From Entrophospora sp. SA101 (lineage: Eukaryota; Glomeromycota; Glomeromycetes; Entrophosporales; Entrophosporaceae): 64,000 bases of DNA. A model generated the notes under the pieces. The model saw only the letters and a program-made list of their open reading frames with translations. It was not told the origin of the DNA and searched no databases. Shown here in pieces: positions 49,164-61,239 of this stretch. How positions within the stretch are numbered: position 1 is the first letter of the stretch; each line of letters starts with the position of its first letter. The stretch spans positions 1 to 64,000 of the forward strand of contig CAUDNR010001546.1 in the NCBI GenBank assembly GCA_958430865.1, given 5' to 3'. Made by a program: the position numbers and the translations under genes.

Positions 49164-50338
49164 CTATTTATCACAATAATCTATATTATTGTTGTTGCTA
49201 TTGTTATTGTTATTACCAGCAGCCTGATATTCAGTTTTCAATTGTTTTATTTCTTTATATGAGGGAGAATCTTTATAAGCAATGCCAGCTTTCATAGCAG
49301 CAGCTATACCAGTGAATAGAACGTTACCAACTTTTTCATGAACATTATATTGTTGATCAATCTCAAAAGCCAAATTTATACCAGATCTTGAAATTTCCCA
49401 AGCTTTATCCTGTAAGCCATAAGTTTCATCGATATTTTTGATTTTTTTCATTGTATAATTTACAGTAGCAGTGATGGCATCAGGTATTGGTGATTGTTTT
49501 AAAGCAACTGCGCCAGTAATAGCAGCTTGGATTATATGATCTGATATTCCAGCATTATTGATGTCGTTACTGTGATGATCATCATTGTTGATGTTGTTGT
49601 TATTACAATTTGATGAGTGATATTTATTAAAAGAGTCAGAATCAACGCAGCAAGATTTATGATAATTATTTTGATAAAGATTTGGATTCTTTGAATCTGA
49701 TGACTCACTGATCATCTCTTCAGATAATCCGGCACGATCAATAAAGTCTCGTAATTTAGTTTTTAATGCATCTTTTCTTGATTGATCGGCGTGAACTTTT
49801 ATAATTTTAATTAATAAAATTAATAAAATTGATTGATTGATTAATTGATTAACTAAATAAATAAATAATTTTTTTCAAAAATTAATTAAAAATTATTATT
49901 ACTTGGCATAGCTTCCAACATATTCTCTAAAGCAGTGAGATAAAGATCTAGTGCACATTCATGATTTCCTTGATGATCTTCTTCGACAGCAAAAGCAGAA
50001 AAGGCAATAGCTTGATCGATTTTCTTTCTATTCATTCTGTTTGATGGTTTTTTTCTACGAATAGGCTGAGGCATTTGGTTTGATTGAATAATAGAGGTAT
50101 TGTTATTATTATTATCCCCATAATCATAATTATTCATGTTTATATTATCGCTAGTATTATCAAGAACATTGTAAGTTGAATTAAAATTTGTGGATTGTTT
50201 TTGCTGAGCCCTAGGTTGAATATGTTTATTATTATGAGTTAGTTGTTGTTGCTGTATTGGAACTGCTTGTGTTGTTACAGAATCTGATTTTTGGGATTGT
50301 TGTTGATTTTGACCAAATATACCAACTAACGGTAACAT
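49164..50338 (-). CDS. MIT-domain protein, two exons (copy 3)
   Basis: I model this as complement(join(49164..49795, 49903..50338)), 355 residues, as in the other copies: MIT domain split by a 107-bp phase-1 intron, with Asn/Gln-rich flanks. Confidence 0.78.
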
Positions 50339-50954
50339 GATTAAAGAAGATTGGAGTAATTGAGTTTGTAAAGTGGAAAGAAGAGATATTACTAAATAAA
50401 CTTTACTAATAGTTGTTAATTGAGTAGAATTGTGACAATAACGATGTTGATAAGTAGAATCTACCGTTTTTTTTTTCGAATAAAAAATAAAGATTTTTAT
50501 TCGTTAAATGGTTATTTGTTAAAAAAGTTATCTTAAAATGCAACACAACATTTGTTTTCGTACACGTGGATAATAATTTAACTTACTTACTATTAACTGT
50601 TTGTTTTCTAATATTTAAATTATTTAATTGATAAATATGATTTTAAAGTTCAGGAGAGAATAAAATTCTGGTATAAAAGATTTTTTAAAAAATAAAATTG
50701 TTCTTTTTATATTTTTTTTTTTAAATTTTGAAAATTTTTATTAGAACATTTATTTTGATCTCTATTCATTTGATTTTCATGCGAAAAAAATTAATTTGTT
50801 TTGATTTTCATATGTTCATTATGTTCATTATATTAAAAAAAAAAGAACAATTCCATGATTATTCATTTTTTAAAGGTGATTTGAACATAGAAAACTTTTC
50901 TTTTTATGTATATGATCTGATTTTAAATTATTCATGCATATTTAATTATCTGCA

Positions 50955-51840
50955 GTATTGCTCTACCCAATCTACACGAAATAAATGACTACTGCTGCAT
51001 TTTTGGAAAATAAGATTTGTATGAAAAATTTTACTTTTTGTTGCAACTGATAAAGTGCATTTTGAAAAATTATCATCATTATTGTTTAAAAAATAAAATA
51101 AAATTTAAAATAAATCTTGAAAAGAAAACACCACACGAAGCAACAAGGATTTCTAAAAGATGTTATAAATAACATCAGAATTCAGTGAAATGCCAGATTG
51201 GTTAGAAAACCAAAAAAATGCGAGGTCTCATATATTGAAGCTATAGCAATAATAAAAGTTATAATTTATCATAGAAATAATAATAATTTAATTTTTAAGG
51301 ATAGAATATAAAAGAAAAGGCAGTATATGTGACATTGAACTTTCTAAAAATTTAAAATAATGTCAAAATTTTGATAAACCTTTATACAAAAGTAGAGATT
51401 GGGCATCATGGTGAGTTTTTCTTAAAAAAAACTTTTTTTTATTAGGTGAAAATATTCATAATAAAGTTATTTTAAATTAATCAATTAACATGTTGATTTT
51501 TAATTTAATTGGTAAAATTGTTGATGAGAAATATGCAAATAAAAGTTATATTCAAAGGTTAATTTATTGATTATTTTAAAAGCTTATATAGATAACCAAT
51601 TATTTATATTTATATATTTATAGGCTAAACTTTATGCTTTGAGTAAGGAATCATTATTGCAGACACCAAACTTGAGTTTGGGATTGATTCTGATGGACAA
51701 CCCATTTTAATAGATGAAGCACTAACTCCAGGTATACATCACTGTTTACAACAATAACATAATAACAAATAGAAAATTTAATAATTAATATTAAAATTTT
51801 AATTTGTATTACCAAGAAATTAACAGTGCAAGACATCTAG
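50955..51840 (+). pseudogene. ADE1: Decayed ADE1 (SAICAR synthetase) pseudogene (copy 3)
   Basis: Same ordered fragments and disabling changes as copy 1, ending with '[11 protein letters not shown]' and 'LIDEALTP' near 51650-51730. Confidence 0.78.
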
Positions 51841-52089
51841 TCCCTACAATTTTATTGGTCTTGCGTGACCAAAAAATCAAGATGTAATTTTGAAGTAAAG
51901 ACCTTTTCTCTACAAAGTTGCATCTTGATATGTCATGTGGAGGAATTAAGCCTCAAAGTTGCACAAGTTTAACAAATTTACTATGTTACTCCCAACGTGA
52001 TGTATTCGATTGGGGGTAACATGGCCTATGTAGATCAAAACTAGTTAATATATAAAATTTACTAATAAAATTTTTTCAATAAACATAAA

Positions 52090-52296
52090 AAAAAAATTGT
52101 ATCTCCTCCTTCAAAAAAAAGATACAACTATGAAATTAAGAGAGATTGTGATGGTAAACGTGCTGACAGAGAGTTTTTTAATTTTATTACAGTCAGGTAT
52201 TTACCCAATATGGAAATCGATTCTGGAAAAATTCGAACCCCCTCGTCGATCAATTCATATATGATTCATAGAGTTTACGTGATGCATCCATAACAT
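52090..52296 (+). other. Possible exon fragment, unrecognised (copy 3)
   Basis: Same stop-free frame as 11340-11546. Confidence 0.33.
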
Positions 52297-52794
52297 GTAA
52301 ACAAAAAAAATTTTATAATCAAATAAATATTATTCAATTTTCTAAAATCAAAGAAAGTTAGGCATTAGGAATTTGTTTTTTTAAATAATTTTTTTGGATA
52401 AAACACAAAAACCAACTCTTAACACCTTATACTGTTTATTTGCTCAACAATATTCTAAAAGCTGGGTCACTGGGTCCAAGATTTCAAAAAATCAACAAGT
52501 TAAAAAAGGGGAATAGCCTTGTAACTTTACACAAAAATTCTTTTTAATAATACTATTGGAAGAATAGATAAAATAAACCATTAGTTTCAGATTAACTAAG
52601 ATCTTTCACAGTAAGTTCTGGATCTCAAATATGTTAGTTTAAAAAAGAGTGATTTTGTTAACCAACTTTACAAAATTTCTTATTAATAGTATCCATAGGA
52701 ATATAGAACAAACTTCTAGTTTCAGATTATCAATTAATATGCTCTAAATTTGCCTTTATCTAAATTTACAAATATTTAAATTGGATAAAATGAC

Positions 52795-53115
52795 CAAATA
52801 AATAACTATAAATCAGTCCCTTATAATTAAAAGCAAAAATTTTCTAACACAACCTTCCAAGTGGTTATAAGCGACTTTGTAGGGAACACTTTGACACAAC
52901 TGTTGCTGTTGAATTTGCTTTAGTATGCATACTAGTTGAGTGATAATCTTAAAATAAGTGTAAAGAAAAGAAACACTTCTGACCTGGTGTAGAATAACCA
53001 ATATTTAGGCTAGCCATTTCTTTTAATTGCTGTTAAAAGTCCCAATCTGGCTCTAAAAATTTTATTATGGCTTGCTATATGGAAAACAGAGATTTTTTTT
53101 TTTTGGACGATAATA
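52795..53115 (-). repeat. Dispersed ~320-bp repeat (copy 3)
   Basis: Same as 12045-12365. Confidence 0.63.
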
Positions 53116-53428
53116 TAATAAAATATAATTAAATGATCAAGTTGCTTTTTAAGGGCTATATAGGAGCTACATTTCAAGCTTTGTGCAGTATTATTAGCCT
53201 TTATTCTTGGTTTAAAAGATAAATTTCAAATCAAATCCACACTATTTGATTTTGACTCAGCCATCATAATTTCATTTTATTAATAAATTTACTAATATAT
53301 AAATATACAACTATAACTAACAGATATCTATACAACAATATACATAACTCATCATACATATGCACATGCACATGTTTATATAATATATAATATATATAAC
53401 AGATAATATCCATTTAATAAATAGATTG

Positions 53429-55809
53429 TTAATTGACAAGTATATACTGACTAGAGGAATTAAGTTCATTGTTTAAAACGGTTTTTAAATCTTTCCAAGC
53501 TCCATCATGATCATTACGATCTCTGTAAATAGAACTTCGTTCACATAATGCTAAAATGTTATCAGGTTCATTTTCTAACACTACATTCAAATCTATCAAT
53601 GAGTGATTAATACATCCACGATAACATAATGCCTTAAGCTGGTCTTTTGTATATGTAATTTGTTCCTTTGGTTTTGCCTTTCCTAATCCTAATACCTTAT
53701 CAAAATCTTCCAATGCTGTTTCTTGATTTCCTTTAGAATAATAAAGAACTCCTCTTGTAACACAAAATAATTCTTTATCTATTGTGCTATCAATTAGTTT
53801 TGTCAATTCTTCAATTGCTTCATCTGTCTTATTAAAATATTGATAAATTTCCAACCTTTTGCAAATGATAATTTGATTTCCTGGTTGAAGTTTTAAGATT
53901 TCATATCTACATAATGTCAATAACAATCTAGCCCGATCCTTCAAATATTCCAAATTCTTGGATTCTAATTTTACCAATTGGCTCCAATCATTTAATGCAT
54001 CATAATATTGTCCTTGTGACTCATAAATTTTTGCTCTACGAAACAATACACCTTTATCTTTAGGATTTACTTCAAACACTTTACTTAAATCCAATATAAC
54101 ATTCTTATGATCACCAAGTTTCTCATAAATTGAAGCTCTTAATTCATATGAATTTGTATTCTCATCTAATTCCAAAGATTTATTGATGTCACTTAAAGCT
54201 TCATTAAATTTATTCATCTTATATAATGTTTCGCTTCTATCATGTAGAGCATTTGGATCATTTGGTTTCAATTTCATCACCTTATCAAAATCTTTCATTG
54301 CTTCTTCATACTTGTTTATTTTTGAAAAAGCTTTGCCTCGGTATCTATAACCTGAAGGATTATTTGGCTCAGTTGAGATTGATTTATCTAAATCTAGCAT
54401 TGCTTCATCATATTTTTCACTTAATGTATATATTTTCCCACGATTTCTTATCAGTTTGGAATTTTTCAAATCCAGTTTAATGGCTGATGTTATATCTGAC
54501 AATGATTTAGCATAGTCTTTTTGTTCTCTGTAAATTTTGGCTCTAGAAAGATACGTGGGAATATTTTTTGCATCAATTGATAATGCTTTATTCAAATCAT
54601 TCAATGCCTCATCATACCTTTTCAAAGCTTTATAGACTGTTCCTCTTTCAGATAACTTTATAACATCATTTGGAGATTTACTTAATGAATTATCCAATAA
54701 ATTTAATGCCTCATCATGCCTATTTAATTGTGTATAGAGTTGGTTGATAAGTGTGGCAGCTTTAATATCATCCTTATCAATTTTCATTGCAGATTTAGCA
54801 TCTTCTAATGCATCTTGGTATTGTCGTAAAATCTGATAAATTTCTGCACGTCTTCTATATGTTGATGATTTGGGTTTCAAATTTAATGCTCTTGTATAAT
54901 CATTTGATGCCTCTTTATATCTAAATAATCCTTGATATACTTGACCACGATTACTAAATAGAGATGCAGCAATGGTAGATTTAGGATTTGATAATAGATT
55001 ACTTAATTGTTCTAAATCATTCAATGATTTTTCAAATTCTTTTTTTAATTTAAACAATTTTGCTCTTTTTAATAAAAGTGAAGGGGTTTCAGGTGAGAGT
55101 TGTATAGCTTTACTGATATCATCAAATGATTTTTCATAATCAGATATTTTCTTATGAACATTGGCTCTAAATTGTAAAGCTTCAATATTATTGGGTTCTA
55201 TTGATAAAACAACATTTAAATCATCAATTGCTCTTGGGAATAATTGACTTTGATAATATATTGAAGCACGATTACTGAGTAGCCAAACATCTTGTGGTTT
55301 TAGTAAAAGCCCCGCATTCATATGATTAATCAATTCAAGTTGACCATCTTCGCGTTGTTTAAAATATTCAATACAAATTTTATGTGATTCAAGTGCCAAT
55401 AATGGATCATTTGGATCAATTTTTAATGCTTTACACAAATCATATATTGCCCCTTTTTTATCATTATAATCATGTTCCTTATAAAGTGTTAATCCGCGTA
55501 AATACAGAGCATTTGATTTATCTGGTTTGAGATTAAGAACTCTGTCCAAATCTTCAATTGCTCTTGATTTCTTACCAAGACCTATAAATACTTCAGCCCG
55601 ATCACACCTATATGTACATGATTTGGGATGAAGCTGAATTAATTTTTCACAATGTTCTAAAGCTTCTTCATAATTTCCTGATCTGATTGCTTTAAGAGCT
55701 TTCTGTCTTGTTGGATTTAATTTCTTTGGTACCATAACCCTAGTAAAAAATGACCCTCTTTGATTATTATGATTATTGTTGTTATTATTATTACTGTTGT
55801 TGTTGTTAT

Positions 55810-55840
<31 letters not shown>

Positions 55841-56020
55841 ATTGTTGTAGTTACTGTCACCACCGCACTTATTATTATTACTACCAATGAAACTAGTGCC
55901 ACTACCATGACCATTAATATAAATGATTTTACCTTGGCTAATAATTCTAACTGTTTTATTCATAATACCACTACCACCTCCATCACCGCAACCACCATTT
56001 TTATTGTTATCAAATTCCAT
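53429..56020 (-). CDS. Large TPR-repeat protein (copy 3)
   Basis: The 863-residue product is the same as in copies 1 and 2, with about twenty TPR units after a low-complexity N-terminus. Confidence 0.85.
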
Positions 56021-56714
56021 TATTATATATTTATAATAAAGTTTTTTAAAAAATTGAAATAAGAAAAGAAACTGTTTATCGGAATTTGAAAAAATTTTAT
56101 ATACAAATTTGGAATTTTAAAAAAATCTTATTAAAACAAAACAACCATCCCAGAATTATTTTCGCATATGCAATGTAAATTTTTATGGTAAAATTTAATA
56201 ATAAATTGAATAATTTTAAACCATGATAACTTTTGTTTTTTATAATAAAATTAAACAAAACTTTTTATAATTTTATTGTTTAAGTCTTCTATAATAAAGT
56301 TACAGAGAGCTTTTTTTCCTATCTCATTTGGTTATAAAGTTTTCCTATTAGCAATCTTTTTTCAATTTCTTTAGAATATATAAAAAAATTTTTTTTTTAT
56401 TTAGCAAAAAAAAAACTCTCTGTAATCTAAAAGCTTAATCTATTTACTATAATTTCTCTTAGTTTCATGTCTGTATCTCTTTATTTGAAGGCTCTGATAC
56501 GATTTTTATTTATATAGTTTTTACATATATTCTTATTTTTTAAAAAAAAGTTTGTTATTGATCGGCATTATGTTACATCAACTAATTTTGATTTAATCAG
56601 GGCATCTCACACCCCAATATGCGATGGCTAGGAAAGAGTTTATGTTTCAAATTTGCCCCTTGTTCTTACAGTTGAGACGAGAAAGAACCTTTGGATTCCA
56701 ATTCAATGTTTATA
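56021..56714. other. TPR upstream region, block edge and unique spacer
   Basis: Non-coding. It contains a 25-bp insertion (about 56245-56270) absent from copies 1 and 2, flanked by a repeated tttttataat. Block homology ends near 56612, followed by about 100 bp of unique sequence up to a pogo-type end. Confidence 0.7.
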
Positions 56715-57481
56715 CAGTCAAAGCTCGTTATAGTGGATCGCGTTATAGTGGATTTTGCCTATAGTGGACTTTTTTTATTTCCCCAATTCTCTTTATAATA
56801 AAATTTGCTCGTTATAGTGGACTTTTTAATAAAACCTCTTTATTGTGTATAATGGACTTTTAAAAATTTTGATATAGTTCGTTATAGTGGAAATCATGCA
56901 ATCTTTTACATTAATGGTTAATGTTAATGTGGTTTCTAAACGGCAATCAATGTGTTAACAAAATTATTTGTGCATTATCCTTTTTTGATGGCGGTAATAA
57001 AGTATTCTGTCTTGGTTAATTTTTTTAACAATAAATTAATTTTTGTACGTTATCCTCTTTTTTAATGATGAAGAAATTATTAGGAACCAAATCCCAAGGT
57101 TGATGATTCTGATGAAGTGGAAGAAGTAGAAATGATGGTTATTTCTGATAAAGAGGCATTAAATAGTTTAGAAAAAGTGATTCAATATTTAAAAAATCCA
57201 CCATATAACTTTACAATTAGCTATCAAGAATTAAAAATGATTAATAGTTTAAAATTAAAAATTCATAAACGTGTTCAGGATAATGCAAAACAACTTATGT
57301 TGGACAGTTTTTATTTACTACGTATATATGTGTTGTACATTAATAAAATTTGATCTCGTTATAAGGGACTTTTCAATTTATTTATAATAAGTCCACTATA
57401 AAGAGATTTTTCTTTATAGTGGAAATTCGTTATAGTGGACAAAAATTCCTGGAATCAAGTGTCCATAACAAGCTTTGACTG
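56715..57481 (+). mobile_element. 767-bp deleted pogo-type element
   Basis: The left end cagtcaaagctcgttatagt and the right end (…acaagctttgactg) are inverted repeats flanked by TA (56713-56714 and 57482-57483). The unit gttatagtggac recurs several times near both ends. It keeps only the 3' tail of a transposase gene, so it is a non-autonomous derivative made by internal deletion. Confidence 0.88.
57084..57353 (+). pseudogene. C-terminal tail of a pogo-type transposase
   Basis: The frame reads an acidic 'EPNPKVDDSDEVEEVE', then 'SDKEALNSLEKVIQYLKN' and 'QLMLDSFYLL' before a stop. This acidic linker, helical tail and final 'LDSF' are typical of the C-terminus of CENP-B-like pogo transposases. 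The DNA-binding and DDE parts are deleted. It is probably not translated into anything functional. Confidence 0.65.
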
Positions 57482-57483
57482 TA

Positions 57484-57863
57484 TGCTTTTACACTAAATT
57501 TTCCATTAAAATTTTTCCAAGGATATCTTTAATCTATTATATTGATGAAAATTGAAAGTTAGGCAATAGGCCTTCTAAACATCACATGAAGCGCAAATAA
57601 AAGAATTATATTGTTGGTTTGAGGATATATTTATTTGTACATATTGAAGAAGGCAATAACTGCAATAATTGATCAAAAGTGCAATAACAGATTATCCGGT
57701 TATCAATAGACTTCACGTGGCAACATACATATTTTTGGCTGGTATAATGAAATTCACTTGAATTAATAAAAATAATTTATATATGTAGATATTAATTCAT
57801 AAATATTATTATTGTTATTATTTTTTAATTCTATGATTAATTCCTTCTCATAATATATAAAAA
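57484..57863. other. Gene-free stretch downstream of RPS16
   Basis: AT-rich, including the probable 3' UTR of RPS16 on its right side. No other feature seen. Confidence 0.5.
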
Positions 57864-58585
57864 TTAACCTATTTATATGAGAAGGGGAAAGAAGAAAATA
57901 TTAGTTAATATTTAGAAAATAATAACAACAATAACAATTATAATATATTTACGGTAAGATTTTTGGTATCTAAAGAAGATATTATAAATTAATATAAAAA
58001 TAATATAGATATATATGTGCATGTGTGCAATAATTTTAAAATTCATCATAAAAATATAATACAAACCTTGCACGAGCACCAACACCACCAAACTTTTTAG
58101 GTTCACAACGACGAGGATCAGATACCAACAAGCTTCTGTCATACTGAATCAAAGTATTTTTAATCTCTTTTTTTTGAGCCTCGTCAACATACTTTTGATA
58201 ATATGCTACAATAGATTTTGCAATAGCTTGACGAATCGCATAGATTTGTGAGGTATGACCACCACCTTTTACACGTACTCTAATATCAACTTTAGCAAAT
58301 TTATCTTGACCTAGGATTAGAATTGGTTCATAGACTTTGAATCTCAAAATTTCTGGTTCAACTAAATGTAATGGTGATCCATTGATCTTGATTAAACCTT
58401 TGCCGGCTTTACAATGTGCCACCGCAGTTGCAGTTCTCTAAAAACAAATGAAATGATGAAGGTAAATTAGAAATTTTATAATTTAATAAATTTTAATTAA
58501 ATTATTTGATGTTGCTCTTGTCACTGTATCAATTATTATTACAAACCTTACGACCATAGGTTTGAACAGCTTGTACTTGTGCCAT
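57864..58585 (-). CDS. RPS16: 40S ribosomal protein S16 (uS9), four coding exons
   Basis: I model this as complement(join(57864..57868, 57953..57969, 58067..58437, 58547..58585)), 143 residues, the same length as yeast Rps16. uS9 is a small-subunit head protein whose C-terminal tail reaches the P-site tRNA. Exon 1 encodes '[13 protein letters not shown]'. Exon 2 encodes the body ('[19 protein letters not shown]', '[20 protein letters not shown]', '[12 protein letters not shown]'). Exon 3 is 17 nt ('RYQKSY'). Exon 4 supplies only GTTAA, completing the final Arg codon (C|GT) and the stop. Support for the last intron is donor GTAAAT, a ttaactaat branch-like site, a pyrimidine tract and acceptor AAATAG. 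Introns 1 and 2 both use the unusual donor GTTTGT. Without the last intron the protein would gain 13 hydrophobic residues. Confidence 0.9.
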
Positions 58586-60464
58586 TTTCAAAAAAAAAAA
58601 ACTAAATCAGAGAGATCTAGAATTAATAATGAACGAATATTTAGAACAATAAAGGATTAAATAATTAATAGAATAAACTAACTGAGATCAATGAATAAAT
58701 AAAGTTCAATAATACATACCTTCTTTTATATTTAAAATGATGAAAAAAAGTTTTTTTTATAAATGTCACATGTCCAATTATAATCAAACTTCTGTGAAAC
58801 AAACGGGAAAATTTTATCAGCTTAGATCGTAGACGAGAGTGAGAGTGTGGAGAGTATGTTGATGACGAAGCATACGAAAAATTCTAAAATGAGGAGCTTG
58901 GTCTGTTTCAACCAATCTACTAATCTACCTCTGTGCTGGAAACCATTAAATTGCTCACATGTAAGAGAGCAAAAAAGGTTCTATGTGGAATATTTAATAG
59001 CGTGAGTAACTTCCAATTGGCATTTGAAGGCATGGAAAGTTATTGAAAATGTACTCTATGATTTTGGTAAAAAATGCAGTCATTTGCATCATCCTGATTC
59101 CAGTTTTAATGGAAAAAATTCTGATTTAAAAATTAAAAATTAAAATTATATAAATATGTAAATGAACTTAAATAGACTTTAGTATATAAGATATTGCATA
59201 ACAATGAAATTTATATTAGAATAGTCATCTTTTAGAGTAATATCAGAATATATAGATTCTGCTTTAAATAATTTATATATACAGACTCACATGCAAAAAG
59301 GAACACATTTCTTTGAATGAATCAGATTAGTCTTGATTTAGGATCTAGAAACACAGCTATTTCATAAAAGAAAATTCATAATTTATGTCAGAATGTTAGA
59401 TATGGATTGATAGGTTTATTGGTTGATACGATTATATTGTTTAATGACACATAAACATTTGAAACTACAACATTGCACATAATAATAAGAAATTTATATT
59501 AGAATGAAATTCATTTGAACTCTGAAATTTTTGGTAGTATAGTGAGTCACATTAACACATTAAATAAAAATTGATCAACTTTAAAGCTAGATAGGTGTTT
59601 TTATATGTTACATATAAAATTTTCTCAACAATAGGTTCTAGAACGAGTCAATAGCTATCAATATCATCTCTAATTTTTTTTTAGACAAGCATAATATTTC
59701 TCTATTTTAGATTTAAAGTTATTTGATGTGTTAGGGTAACCCGCACCATACAAATTAAAATGTTCATTTTATTGCAGTATGCCCCAAATGTGCATCATTG
59801 TGCTCTGTCACTCACAATTATTAAGAAATCAAACATTTGCTGTATGATAAATAAAATGTAGATCACGCCAAATATAAGAAACAACAGTATCATTTTCGTC
59901 AATCCAAGTAAAAGTAATAAAATTCTACAAGATCTTTACGTGTTTAAATAATTTTCATATTGTTACACGAAAGAATTTGTTCAATAAACGCGGTTATTGT
60001 ATGAAGAATATTAATATTAATTAATTCCTTTAACTAATTTTTCTAAATTTGTAGAATGAATCAATTTCCTGTCAAAATCAAAATTTTTGACCAGTGAATA
60101 CTAGATGCGTTTGTCACAGTACAAATATCTAAGTGAGCGAGCTACCAACTTTAAATTCTCGATTATAATTAATTGGTTTGTGAAATTATTTTCTACAATC
60201 ATTGCACATAAGCCCCACTTTTCCCTCCGTTTTGTTTATTTATACATAATTATAATTATTATTTATGCCTAAAAAGCATTAGACATTATTATATACTTCA
60301 AATTATACACACATATATAACATTCATTTGTTTTTATTAATTACATTAATAAAATGTTTATCACACAAACTAATTTATTTATTTACATTTTCACCACGTT
60401 CTCCAAGGACATACTTCAACCAATGTTTCAAATCCGTCAATTGATTCAAATTCCTAAAAGTTTT
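58586..60464. other. Long gene-free stretch
   Basis: The first ~200 bp are the RPS16 promoter and 5' UTR on the minus strand, with a possible 5' UTR intron starting at a gtatgt donor near 58720. The rest (58800-60464) shows only short broken frames and AT-rich sequence; I see no gene, RNA gene or repeat in it. Confidence 0.5.
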
Positions 60465-60653
60465 GGGATGCGACAAGCAGAAAGGGATCTGCATTTGACT
60501 AGAGTGTTTTTACAACTTTAAAGGAAAGTCTATTAAGCTAAGTGGGTATGGTTTCTAAGTTAACAATGTTCACCGAGGCAGATTTCATATAGGCGTGACT
60601 TTAACTCAAAATCAATAAAGTACCAATGGGTTCCTTTCTGCTTGTTGCACCCC
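60465..60653. repeat. MITE-like element with ~22-bp inverted ends
   Basis: Left gggatgcgacaagcagaaag and right ctttctgcttgttgcacccc are imperfect inverted repeats 140 bp apart. No gene lies inside. No clear target duplication is visible, so the family is unknown. Confidence 0.6.
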
Positions 60654-60740
60654 ATTTGCGAGAAATTCCCCAACTATATATTAATATATAAAAAAATCTT
60701 TTTCATCCTTAGAAAATATTAGCCTATATTCTTTAACGGT

Positions 60741-60803
60741 CCAATGAAAAGTACAGGGGACAGGGATCTGCAAAATTCGCCTGTCCCCTGTGCTTTTCAT
60801 TGG
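60741..60803. repeat. Strong hairpin, 24-bp arms
   Basis: The arms 60741-60764 and 60780-60803 pair at 23 of 24 positions (the odd pair is a G-T wobble) around a 15-nt loop. The arm core is caggggacagg/cctgtcccctg, GC-richer than its surroundings. It may be a tiny MITE, a terminator-like structure or a cruciform. Confidence 0.8.
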
Positions 60804-60855
60804 GTCGCGTGGTCGATCGATCAACAATCTTTTTTAAAAAAATTTTTATAAAAAA

Positions 60856-61239
60856 ATGCCTAAAGAACAAAATAAACGAAAACAACAAGACAGCCGAGAG
60901 AATGGTGGTGGTTATCGCCACCACTCGTCACTCTAGTTCAATTAATTAACATTCATTTTTTTAAAAAAATAATCCAACCAAGAACAAAGGAAATTAAAAA
61001 AAGAAATCAAAAGGGAGGAGAACAACCTGCCCTTAAAGATATTACCAATCAAGGCAATTCAAAAAAAAAAAGAAAAAAAAGATCACAGTTCAATGAAATA
61101 AATGATATTGAAATCAGTTCATTAATTGAAAACTTAAATCAGGAATCAACTCAAGAATGGATAGTTGATGGTACAATCAATATTTCGCAAAGATTTAGAA
61201 ATTATCAGGAATTGGTTATTAAAAAATTTAAAAAAAAAG
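60856..61239 (+). CDS. Possible 5' exons of an unrecognised gene
   Basis: An ATG at 60856 opens 'MPKEQNKRKQQDSRENGGGY' and stops at 60936. A second frame from about 60965 to a gtatct donor at 61240 reads 'KGGEQPALKDITNQGNSKKK', 'SSLIENLNQESTQEWIVDGT' and 'NYQELVIKKF'. The composition (Lys-rich linker, mixed acidic helix) is protein-like. I cannot join the pieces with certainty and recognise no domain. The next candidate exon is at 61611. Confidence 0.3.

Larger units (their letters stand above)
44587..56612. repeat. Large direct repeat block, copy 3
   Basis: Third copy. It begins at the first base after the second 10-N gap, matching position 3837 of copy 1, only about 70 bp inside the right end of the mariner. 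It differs from the others near the right edge by a 25-bp insertion at about 56245, homopolymer-length changes and a few substitutions, and parts from copy 1 after ggcatctcacac. Confidence 0.95.

Noticed and set aside
57912..58142. uS9 C-terminal hydrophobic extension of 13 residues
   Set aside because: A terminal intron with good donor, branch-like site and acceptor gives the conserved SYR end and the usual 143 residues.
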